This document shows positions 34,529 through 44,519 of a stretch of DNA of 64,000 nucleotides, one piece after another. Each line of letters opens with the position of its first letter. Position 1 is the first letter of the stretch. Source of the DNA: Asterella californica (taxonomy: Eukaryota; Streptophyta; Marchantiopsida; Marchantiales; Aytoniaceae); assembly GCA_036924285.1 (NCBI GenBank), contig JAYKYS010000001.1, forward strand, positions 10,999,501-11,063,500, written 5' to 3'. Under the pieces are notes generated by a model. That model did no database searches. It was not told the DNA's origin and saw only the letters and a program-made list of their open reading frames with translations. The position numbers and the translations under genes were made by a program.

Positions 34529-36550
34529 TGTCGCGTCGGACGTTTTGCGTGAAGGATGTCCAGGAAAACGCGAGGTTCCTGGCTGTGGAGATGTTGTGTG
34601 CTGAAACAGAGACAAGACAAAGAAGAACAACCACGAAAAGGAATGCTGCGATATATACCACTCTCAAATGTATGTACACTGCCGTTTCTTTCTCCTAACA
34701 CCACAGAACTGATAACCAGACCAGAGCGGTCTGTAACCTGCTTCAAAGTCCTTAAAACAACCCTTGATTCTCAACCCTGACCCAAAAACACCGAAGCGTA
34801 GCTCAAAGCAAGAGAAACTTCCCTTTGCTAACAAGCAGAGCCACAGCAGTATCACGCGATCCAAACCCAAGTCCAAACCACATCCATGTACAAGTTCTTA
34901 GCTAAAGCTAGCTATCACAAGCTGTATATAGCCAACCAGAGCTCTAACGGACTCAAAAGAGCAAAACCCGTAGCGAAGAAATCGAAAAAGACCTATCTGT
35001 GAACTTTCTTCTTTCGCCAAACGGACTTCAGAGGTCGATAGGGTCTCCTCCGCTAACTCTGTTAAACCAAGAAACCTTCAGATCCGACTTCCCACAGCCA
35101 AGATATCGTCGATTTTCGGTCGCAGATGACCGAACTTTCAAAAACTCCTCCCTGCGGCTTAAAACCGTTCACACCGCACAAACGGATCGTCTAAATTGAT
35201 ATCCGTCTTCGCTGGTAGGTAGATCTGGCTACCCTGAACCCAACAAGACTCCAAACAAGCCGTTTGGAGTTCCCCTTGCAAAACTACTCGAGAAATTTGG
35301 TCGCAGGCTACAAAAATCTGACGTAAATCGGCTCCCTGTGGCTCAAATTCGCTCACCACACCCAAACCAACAATCCAATTCATTTACAGTCTTCTCCTAT
35401 GCGTACATGAGGACTCCTTGATCGCGTAGGCACCAAGAACGAAGAGCTTGGCTCACCGATCGCGAAGAACAATCCAATCTCAGGTCACAGGCGATGAAAA
35501 CTTGACGCAAGCGCTTCCCTGCGAGCCAATTTCTCTCACAACTCTCAAACCGCCCGATAAAACTTTGTATCGTCTTCAATTCCCTGAAGAACTCGTTGTT
35601 CTGATCCCGATGGATCCAAGGACAGCAAGTTTGGACTCCGGAACGGTCCGAACGGTCCAACTCTTCTTCATAAGTAACTGAAAACTCCAAATCTGCTTCC
35701 TGGGTCTCAACTTCTCCCAGAACACAACCCCCGACCCGTCTCTTCAAGAACCGTCTTAACATGTGCGTAGTCTGCACAGATCTGAACCCGATGACACCTT
35801 GCGCGCGTGTATTGGACTTCCCAATTCTCCAAAACATCCACCGACAGGTCGCAAGAACAAGCAAGTCCCTTAAGCAGCCCCCTTGCAACAGTCTGTACGT
35901 ACGAAGTTCAACCCTCAATAATAAGAAGCAGGCCCCTTGCGTCTTTGATATAACGTCTGGAGCCCTAAATATCGAGTCAGCAAGTAACTAGGGGCCTAGC
36001 TTGATTTTACCTTCTTTCGAATCGCATAACTTCTTCTCTGGATGTCCAAACGAAATAAACAAGATGCCCATGGAAAGCTGACAACGAGGTCTATCCATCT
36101 ATGCGATAAAAGTGAAGATCCGAAGTTGCGCCAAAAGCTCGTAAGCTGGGGCCTATCTTGTTTTCTCCATCTTTCGAACCCTGTAACTTCTCCACTAGGC
36201 GTCCAAACGAAGTAGATGAAGTGCCTATGGAAAGCTGACAAGGAGCTCTATCCACTGGTGCGATAAAAACGAAGATCTGAAGTGGTGTCTAAAATCCGTA
36301 AGCTAGGGCCTAGCTTATTTTCTCCATCTTTCGAGTCTTGTAACTTCTCCACTAGGCGTCCTAAACGAAGTAGACAAAGTGCCTATGGAAAGCTGACAAT
36401 GAGCTCTACCCATCTATGCGATGAAAATGAAGATCTGAGATTGTGCCAAAAACTCGTAAGCTGGGGCCTAGCTTGTCTTCTCATGAGTGTCTTTGGAGCG
36501 ACAAGCATCGAAGTTTGAATTTCAGGTAGGAGCCGGTCCACGACACGACA
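34529..36550 (-). repeat. 3' LTR of the Gag-only element
   Basis: It matches 38949-40967 with scattered substitutions and small indels, roughly one to two per hundred bases where compared. The minus strand starts TGTCGTGTCC directly after the purine tract and ends CGCGACA. It includes tandem subrepeats at 35984-36510. Confidence 0.9.
35984..36510. repeat. Tandem subrepeats in LTR, period about 157, 3.4 copies
   Basis: The marker gtaagctggggcctagcttg and close variants occur at 35984 (gtaactaggggcctagcttg), 36141, 36298 and 36456. The same array is at about 40402-40927 in the other LTR. It lies at the start of the LTR on the minus strand, where U3 enhancer elements are expected. Confidence 0.85.
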
Positions 36551-36563
36551 TCCACCCCCTCTG
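36551..36563 (-). promoter_or_regulatory. Polypurine tract of the Gag-only element
   Basis: The minus strand reads CAGAGGGGGTGGA immediately before the 3' LTR TGTCGTGTCC. The gypsy element has a similar GGAGGGGGTGAA before its 3' LTR. Confidence 0.75.
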
Positions 36564-37178
36564 AACCTGTGCATCCTCCGGTATGCACCAGAGATACCAA
36601 CCAAGGAGTGGACCGGCTTATCGTCCTACTGCCCATCGTAACCAACTTCATCCTCAAGTCCGCAACTCGATCGTCATCTTGAAGTTGCTACCCTGCCATG
36701 ATCCTCCCTAGATCCATGCTCATCGACTTTCACCTCAAACCTCCCATCCAATCACCCCCTCTAAATCTACACATCTTTAATATGCGAAGACATAGAAAGA
36801 ATAACTCATCATACCATAGAAATATCTTCCATCCGCCCTATAGAACCTCACCGTCGAGGTTTGTGACCTATATGTCGTAGTAGACATCACCCATCATCCC
36901 AATCATCACCGCATATCTGACTGGAACCCTCAACCTCAAGTCGGTACATGTCATCGTACCTAATCCTCTCTTTTGTTTTTCTGAAAAAAAAGGAACCACC
37001 CTGCTGCAACCAAAATCCTCAAACGCAACCATTATTATCTCGCTGTACAATGATATCCTCCTCAACCATCATCCTCCTTGATCTCTTCTTCTGAAAATCC
37101 TTACAACCTCCCAAGCATCATTCACTCACCCAAATCATCTTCAACAATGGCTTCTCCCTTGTAAGTCATCTTTATCCA

Positions 37179-38717
37179 TCATCCTATATCCGTAGCCTCG
37201 AGAGCATCCGTCCACTCTCCTTCAACCTTAGCAGGTCGTTCGTCCTTGATGACGTCAATGTTGGCATCATGGACTTCTCTTGTAGCTGCACCCAAGATCT
37301 CTCGTGATAAGAACCCAACTTTGGCATCTCGGATGCGCTCCTCCCAACCTCCCTTCACATCCATTGCTATATCAATATCTGGCTGTTGTATGTCTGCAAC
37401 CAGACCAACCATGTCCACTGTCTGCACCCCAACCATCTCCTCCGGTTGTGAAGGATCATCCTCCACTGCCAATTTAGGAAGAATAGTTTCCTGTTGAACC
37501 TTATCCTCCCGAGCTTGCTTCTCTGAAAAATTCTCTTCTTGTCTCTTCTTCTCGCTCTGCATCGTGGATGCAGTATCCAACTTGAGCTCGTTTGGATCCA
37601 TGTCCTCACCCAATTCATCCATATGGAGATCATGCTCAATCTCCTCCACCCTAGCACCATAACTTGTAGCTTCGATAGCTACAACTGCATGTGCCGCAAG
37701 GTAATCATCCACAAACTTCTTCATCCCTCCTTTACCACCGTTGGCTTGAAAGAGAGTACCCGTACTTGTGAATGCAATCTTTCCATCATACCAAGAAATA
37801 ACCTCTCGTTGCAAAGACTCTACAAAGTCGATGCAATCATCTCGCTGATGGTCAGTACCATCACACCACAAGCAGTGATGTACCCAAGCTGGTTTGGGTA
37901 CAAGCTCCATCTCAGTCGATGATCCCTTATCCTCCAACCTAGTAACCTTAGCTTGCAGATCTTGCATCTTTTGCTGTAGGTCCTCGATGGTTGGATCCTT
38001 CTCCTCTACAACCACAACTAGAGGTTGAACCTCAGATACTACCCGAACTGGTGTGGTAGTCAACGCTGCAGGTGTCAACCTTGTAACCCTTTCCCTTGTA
38101 TGTCTCCAGACAAGAAGCTCAACAGCTTCATGCACAACCTCCCAATTCCTTGTTAACCCATCTTCTTCCTCCGCATCCTCCAGAAGTAGCTCTAACCGTT
38201 CTTGCCATGTCTCATCAGCAGCTTGAAGAAACAACTCTGTCTTGTAAGTCTCCAAGGCTAGCTTGTCCACCTGAGGTAGTTGAGAGAATTGTCTCTCAAA
38301 CTCCTTTAATAGCTCTGTAGGTTGTAAACCCTTGCTAGATCGGTTGACCCATTCCAAAAATGATTTCTTGGTGACTCGATATGAGTTTTTCAAGAAATAC
38401 TCCTCCATCAGCGCATGTGAAAATGTATCTCAGTTCCTCCCAAAACGCTTTGTTAGATCTTTCACATGCTCTTTTATCTCAAGCACCGCAGCGAGTTCGA
38501 ACGTCTCGATCATCTCCTTCTCCGATACCCGATCCAAATCCATCTCCATCTTGTAACATCTCAAGTACTCAGAGATGTCTCTCCCATCAAATAGATCGAA
38601 CTTGTCGATCACCCTCTGAAGCACCTTCGTCCTCAAAGCCTCCTTTTGTTGGTTCCCTTGCTCTTGTCGCATAAACAAAGTGAAGACTTGAAAAAATCGT
38701 GCAGTTGCTGCATCCAA
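37179..38717 (-). pseudogene. Gypsy-type Gag of the Gag-only element (one in-frame stop)
   Basis: The start at 38717 gives a Gag body (KFDLFDGRDISEYLRCYKME, FELAAVLEIKEHVKDL). It continues through SFLEWVNRSSKGLQPTELL and LALETYKTELFLQAADE, a coiled-coil stretch (IEDLQQKMQDLQAKVTRLE), and a zinc knuckle CLWCDGTDHQRDDC (about 37832-37873). After the knuckle comes YDGKIAFTSTG then GGKGGMKKFV. Each block has a counterpart in the gypsy Gag at 44.5-46.6 kb. A TGA at 38432-38430 sits where a tryptophan is plausible; otherwise about 510 codons are open. The acidic/lysine-rich tail ends at 37179, and the next 600 bases hold no pol. Confidence 0.8.
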
Positions 38718-38898
38718 CTACACCCCTGGTATCCCCTCTGATCCATCCATCCCGTCCATAGTCATGGCTCGTCCTATCCTCCCATCCTCCCATGATCCCA
38801 ACCGTCTACATATCCATCATCCCAGGTCCACAGCATCCTCCCGGACAACCAGATCCATCTTCATCCTCGTTCATGATTGTTGATCTCTCTCTCCAAGT

Positions 38899-39099
38899 TC
38901 AAACACAGAAATCTCCACCCCAGACCTTCACATCGAGTTCACCACCTATGTCGCGTCGGACGTTTTGCGTGAAGGATGTCCAGGAAAACGCGAGGTTCCT
39001 GGCTGTGGAGATGTTGTGTGCTGAAACAGAGACAAGACAAAGAAGAACAACCACGAAAAGGAATGCTGCGATATATACCACTCTCAAATGTATGTACAC
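38899..39099 (-). other. LTR-encoded short frame with signal-peptide-like N-terminus
   Basis: 66 codons start inside the 5' LTR and read into the leader. The N-terminus has basic residues, a strong hydrophobic core (AAFLFVVVLLCLV) and a small-residue SVSA around residue 27, like a secretory signal peptide. It is identical in the 3' LTR, where the same start at 34679 reads across the LTR edge into Harbinger Myb sequence to 34197 (160 codons). It may be chance; no family is recognised. Confidence 0.3.
38927..38944 (-). promoter_or_regulatory. Primer-binding site of the Gag-only element
   Basis: The minus strand reads TGGTGAACTCGATGTGAA, four bases after the 5' LTR end. It starts with TGG, as expected for pairing with a tRNA CCA end. 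The tRNA is not identified. Confidence 0.6.
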
Positions 39100-40967
39100 T
39101 GCCGTTTCTTTCTCCTAACACCACAGAACTGATAACCAGACCAGAGCAGTCTGTAACCTGCTTCAAAGTCCTTAAAACAACCCTTGATTCTCAACCCTGA
39201 CCCAAAAAAACCGAAGCGTAGCTCAAAGCAAGAGAAACTTCCCTTTGCTAACAAGCAGAGCCACAGCAGTATCACGCGATCCAAACCCAAGTCCAAACCA
39301 CATCCATGTACAAGTTCTTAGCTAAAGCTAGCTATCACAAGCTGTATATAGCCAACCAGAGCTCCACACACTCAAAAGAGCAAAACCCGTAGCGAAGAAA
39401 TCGAAAAAGACCTATCTGTGAACTTTCTTCTTTCGCCAAACGGACTTCAGAGGTCGATAGGGTCTCCTCCGCTGACTCTGTTAAACCAAGAAACCTTCAA
39501 ATCCGACTTCCCACAGCCAAGATATCGTCGATTTTCGGTCGCAGATGACCGAACTTTCAAAAACTCCTCCCTGCGGCTTAAAACCGCTCACACCGCACAA
39601 ACGGATCGTCTAAATTGATATCCGTCTTCGCTGGTAGGTAGATCTGGCTACCCTGAACCCAACAAGACTCCAAACAAGCCGTTTGGAGTTCCCCTTGCAA
39701 AACTACTCGAGAAATTTGGTCGCAGGCTACAAAAATCTGACGTAAATCGGCTCCCTATGGCTCAAATTCGCTCACCACACCCAAACCAACAATCCAATTC
39801 ATTTACAGTCTTCTCCTATGCGTACATGAGGACTCCCTGATCGCGTAGGCACCAAGAACGAAGAGCTTGGCTCACCGATCGCGAAGAACAATCCAATCTC
39901 AGGTCGCAGGCGATGAAAACTTGACGCAAGCGCTTCTTTGCGAGCCAATTTCTCTCACAACTCTCAACCGCCCGATAAAACTTTGTATCGTCTTCAATTC
40001 CCTGAAGAACTCGTTGTTCTGATCCCGATGGATCCAAGGACAGCAAGTTTGGACTCCGGAACGGTCCGAACGGTCCAACTCTTCTTCATAGGTAACTGAA
40101 AACTCCAAATCTGCTTCCTGCGTCTCAATTTCTCCCAGAACACAACCCCCGACCCGTCTCTTCAAGAACCGTCTTAACATGTGCGTAGTCTGCACAGATC
40201 TGAACCCGATGACACCTTGCGCGCGTGTATTGGACTTCCCAATTCTCCAAAACATCCACCGACAGGTCGCAAGAACAAGCAAGTCCCTTAAGCAGCCCCC
40301 TTGCAACAGTCTGTACGTACGAAGTTCAACCCTCAATAATAAGAAGCAGGCCCCTTGCGTCTTTGATATAACGCTTGAAGCCCTAAATATCCAGTCAGGA
40401 AGTAACTAGGGGCCTAGCTTGATTTTACCTTCTTTCGAATCGCATAACTTCTTCTCTGGATGTCCAAACGAAATAAACAAGATGCCCATGGAAAGCTGAC
40501 AACGAGCTCTATCCATCCATGCGATAAAAGTGAAGATCCGAAGTTGCGCCAAAAGCTCGTAAGCTGGGGCCTATCTTGTTTTCTCCATCTTTCGAACCCT
40601 GTAACTTCTCCACTAGGCGTCCAAACGAAGTAGATGAAGTGCCTATGGAAAGCTGACAAGGAGCTCTATCCACTGGTGCGATAAAAACGAAGATCCGAAG
40701 TGGTGCCAAAAACCCGTAAGCTGGGGCCTAGCTTATTTTCTCCATCTTTCGAGTCTTGTAACTTCTCCACTAGGCGTCCAAACGAAGTAGACAAAGTGCC
40801 TATGGAAAGCTGACAAGGAGCTCTACCCATCTATGCGATGAAAATGGAGATCTGAGATTGTGCCAAAAACTCGTAAGCTGGGGCCTAACTTGTCTTCTCA
40901 TGAGTGTCTTTAGAGCGACAAGCATCGGAGTTTGAATTTCATGTAGGAGCCGGTCCAGGACACGACA
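38949..40967 (-). repeat. 5' LTR of the Gag-only element
   Basis: It is the partner of 34529-36550. It contains the same 157-base subrepeats (about 40402-40927) and the same short frames. The right edge cgaca|acgga is inside the Harbinger Myb gene. Confidence 0.9.
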
Positions 40968-41594
40968 ACGGATTTTCTTGAAATTTGAAATATGGTTTTC
41001 CCACTTGGTTTTGATCTGGTTTGTGCCTACCTCTATGCCTTTTGTCCGTAAAGCAATCTGGATTTTGTGCAGTTTAAATTCAGCGGACTGCATATTATCT
41101 CGACTCGAGTTGCTTGCTGCTTCCTCCCACTCTACTCTCTTCGCTTTGAATGCTATCGTCTGCCAGTCCTGCCACGTGAACCCACTTCTCAGAGAGTTAC
41201 CTGGGATTGGAGAGGAAGGTTGTGAATCGGTCTCAAGTGCTTCAGAACGTGGGATAGAAACTAAGCGACGTCTTGGAAGTGCAGATCTGCTATGCATCAA
41301 CGCATCGAATGCCTGCTCATCCAAAGGAACTGCATTCTCTAACGAAGATCCCATCACATCTCGCAAATTATTATAATCTGTCGGAGCGTCTTCAACATGC
41401 ACTTGGCTATCCGAGCTCACGGAATCTCGATTCAAGTCCACAAAATATTCAGCATCCATGGGAGTACCAGCAGCTTCAAAAATTTCTATCACAGACCGAC
41501 GAAGAACCATCGCGCCTGATCTGTTGCACAGTTTGAAAACAACCAGACCACAAATCACAACCCCAAGAAGTACTAGACAGCAAATCGATGTCAT
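40968..41594 (-). pseudogene. Harbinger Myb/SANT-like protein, N-terminal part
   Basis: The frame is open from 41594 into the LTR. Residues FTWQDWQTIAFKAKRVEWEE and VGTNQIKTKWENHISNFKKI form a Myb/SANT-like DNA-binding domain of the type found in Harbinger ORF1. It is preceded by an acidic linker and a hydrophobic start (CCLVLLGVVICGLVVF) that is unusual for a nuclear protein, so the true start may be further in, at the Met before VLRRSVIEIF. The reading continues after the inserted element at 34528 (GDHNKLSG). Role inferred: binds transposon ends and delivers the transposase to DNA. Confidence 0.6.
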
Positions 41595-42457
41595 GAAAAA
41601 GTTAGCACATCTGCGTTCTTCTGAACTGTCTCAGCGAAATGCAAAATTGTGAGTCTCTCAACTGTATATGCGTGGCTGATCGTCGCTTTCGAACTCTCAA
41701 CTGAACTTTAGAACTCTCAACTCAGCGGTTCTCAAATTTCAAAGCACTTCGCGTCCATCAGCTCGAAAAAACTATGTAGCTCTCACAGCTCAACTCTACT
41801 TCACGCTGAGTTCTCCCGCCCTCTTCTATGCAGGACTTGCTGATGTGGAGGCGATAAACCTACCAGCAGAGATAGCTCTCGCGCGTGTCTAGGTCAAAAC
41901 TGTAAGCTTCAAACTCAAAAACACCCGGGCACAACCCTTCTCCCAAAATGTGGGAACCTGTACATTTTGTATCAACCCTATTCGTCAAAATGAAACTGCG
42001 CACTGTCTGAAGCACCCGCTTTTTACCACCCCTAACATACACGCGTGAACTATGCTTGCGCAGTTTTGAAACTGTAGGTGCAGAAGGCCTCTTAGAGTTT
42101 CCGTAATCAAAACAAGGTTGATGCATTGCAGCTATAGGTTCTATTCTGAAGAAGCAATTCTCCACAATACACAACTGAATGATTTTCAACTTTATTAGGG
42201 ATGTCAAAGTTAAGAACTTTTTGAAATATTTGAGAGCCACGAGAGTGAGTTACGGCTTCGGCCAGACTGCGGCCGCAGTTTCATGCGGGCAACTCCTGAG
42301 GTACCCGCAGAAAAACGCCGTAGACGTTTTCTTAACGGCTATTCACTGATTTTGTCCGTTTTCTTTTGCAATGGATTCTCTGTTGCTCAGAGTAATCAAG
42401 TTGAGTGTACAAATGAAAAAATAACCAGTGATAAAATCTTGATATTCAGTCACAGGC
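41595..42457. other. Region between Harbinger Myb gene and gypsy element
   Basis: A minus-strand frame of 126 codons (42240-41860) has no domain I recognise. I looked for terminal inverted repeats of the Harbinger element here and near 32.3 kb and could not identify them. Confidence 0.35.
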
Positions 42458-42461
42458 GCGG
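42458..42461. repeat. Target-site duplication, left copy (gcgg)
   Basis: gcgg precedes TGTCCTG here, and gcgg follows CGACA at 52556-52559. A 4-base duplication fits gypsy integration. Confidence 0.6.
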
Positions 42462-44478
42462 TGTCCTGTTGTGGGACCAGTTAGTATGTAAATTACGCGT
42501 ATAAGTGTGTTTTGCACACAATTGTAGAAGTTGTGGTGTAATGGGATCTAAAAATTTGCTCTTATGAGCTTAGAATGCTCTATTATCTGCTGAGGGGCTC
42601 CATGGGGTGCAAAAGGACAAGGTGGGGTCCTTTAACTTCTCATTGGTCCTCAAAAAAGTGAAGGTAACTTGTCCTCTACCTAAGTGCACGCTCTGGGAGG
42701 ATCGGGAAACTTTGACGAGGGATTTTGGAGATCAGAGGGCATAAGAGGAGAGCTCTCGACGGGAGGAGCAATCTGACCACAAATTTCACTCGATTTGGAG
42801 GTCCATGGCATACGTTATGACATTTTGAAGTTCATAGAGTGACGGGAGTACATAGCTTTCCCTTCCGATTGTAAGATTAAGGGGTTTGAGTGATTGAGCC
42901 GTCAGATTGAGACCAGATTTCATGAGCTTGTAGTCTGTCAGTTGCTGAAGCTCTGACCACAAATTTCACCACCGGATGTTCTGCGGATTGAGCGCAATGG
43001 CGATTTGAAGGCGACGAGGTGCAGAAAGCTCTCAATCTGGAGCAGCAACTTTGCAGATTTATGGAGGATGATCCGAACGGTCAAATTGGCTCAAATTTCC
43101 TGAGTACTGAGTTTACCTTCTGAATTGATAGCACAGGAAGTTTGAGTGGAAGTGGACGGTTCATTTAGGCGAAGAAGCTTCTGTCCTGAATCTGAGATTG
43201 GAAGTGCGTGTTAATTTCTGTGGATTTGTGTTAATTGTGGGAGAAGATCTAGCCGTCAGATCTTCCTGAAATTTGACCTGTAAGTAAGGATTCTAGTATC
43301 CTACCTGCGTGGCAAGTTTGAGAGGAGACTGAGATGTAGATCTGTACCTCTGATGTGTGAAAGTTCGCTGGTTTTCTGTCGAGTTGTATCGGCAACGGTA
43401 TCTAGTCCAAGTCCCGAGTCTTGTTAGCGGCAGCTGGCAGAAAAGTATGTAGTGTGACGTTTGTATTGCTTGGGGGTGTATTCTAGGCGTAGATAAGACT
43501 TTTGTGACTTACGTTGTCACCACGTCATGTGGTTGTCAGGTTCGCACTCAACGTGGCAAAGTGCGATCCTTGACCTGTAACGTCGACTAGCTGTCTAGCC
43601 TAGTCTCTTGTTTTGGGACACGTTACGGTGCATACATTATAACCTATCACCCAGAAGATCCACACGTGGATGAGTATGACGGCACCAAACATGCGATGTG
43701 CATGTGTGCCACCTCATCGGTCCGTGAGGCTTGGGTTGCTCGGTTAGGGAGCTTGCACCTGTCCTTGTTTTTTTTGTGTTCGAAACTTTTAAACAAAGGA
43801 GAGTGACATGTGTGGGGGTATTCGACCTGGAGGAATTCAAAAGATTGTTCGTGGAGAGATCGTGGAGGATCCTATGAGATTGTATCGGAGTTTTATGGAT
43901 CGAGATACCTTTGTAGTTGGAGTGCACATGTTGTGAGAGATGGACGAAGGACTCTACTTACCGCCCAGATTCCCTTTTCGAAACGCTTTCTCGATTAAAC
44001 TGATGTATATGGAACGAGTTCACTTTCAACAGTTTTTGATAGGATCCTTCAGGCATAACTTTACCGCGCAAGTCATGCTCTCGCCTGTCCTTGTGATCTT
44101 ACCTGTTGTCACTTACGGCCAAGAATGAGATCTCACTGTCTTTATCCTCATCTAACGAAGGATGGATCTAAATCAACACCCAGTGCGAGATAAGACACAT
44201 CTGTCGACCCAAAGCCATGTATGAAGCCCTAGTAGTGAGAAACTTCGGAGAGGAATACTACCAAGAGATCATGTCATCACATATTCCGTTTGTCGTGCCC
44301 ATGATCATCCAACGTTTTCGTGTAGTTATCTTGACCCTTTACTGAGAGAAAGAAAGTGCTTAGTTATCGAGGAAGTTAGAGAGAAATCTACAGGAAACTT
44401 GTCGCTCTGCTGTGCATTGATCGCTAGCCACAGCCAGAAGGTACGCCCTTGCTCAAAGAAAAGGCTCTCGCTACGACA
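42462..44478 (+). repeat. 5' LTR of the gypsy element
   Basis: 2017 bases, TGTCCTGTTG...GCTACGACA. Nearly identical to 50520-52555. It contains small open frames that are mirrored in the other LTR and are not taken as genes. Confidence 0.92.
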
Positions 44479-44482
44479 TATT

Positions 44483-44500
44483 TGGTGCTTCCACTGAGAG
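44483..44500 (+). promoter_or_regulatory. Gypsy primer-binding site
   Basis: tggtgcttccactgagag starts four bases after the LTR end, with the TGG expected for a tRNA CCA terminus. The cognate tRNA is not identified. Confidence 0.65.
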
Positions 44501-44519
44501 CACGCTTTGAGGTGGTTGA

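Larger units (their letters stand above)
34529..40967 (-). mobile_element. Gag-only LTR retrotransposon (TR-GAG-like), nested in Harbinger Myb gene
   Basis: Two LTRs of about 2.02 kb (34529-36550 and 38949-40967) flank a 2.4-kb internal region. The ends are TGTCG...CGACA. On the minus strand a primer-binding-like TGGTGAACTCGATGTG follows the 5' LTR, and a purine tract CAGAGGGGGTGGA precedes the 3' LTR. The only coding capacity is Gag; no protease, RT, RNase H or integrase is present. Flanks are accta on the left and acgga on the right, so a clean target duplication is not visible. Gag is homologous to that of the gypsy element at 42.46-52.56 kb. Confidence 0.85.

Noticed and set aside
34999..35918. 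Several open frames inside the LTRs of the Gag-only element
   Set aside because: They recur at 39418-40336 simply as LTR copies, lie on both strands and show no domain.
41860..42240. 126-codon minus-strand frame
   Set aside because: No recognised motif. It lies in the presumed 5' flank of the Harbinger gene and could be chance.
43637..44128. Short frames in the gypsy LTR, repeated at 51802-52185
   Set aside because: LTR sequence; duplicated by retrotransposition and not a gene family.
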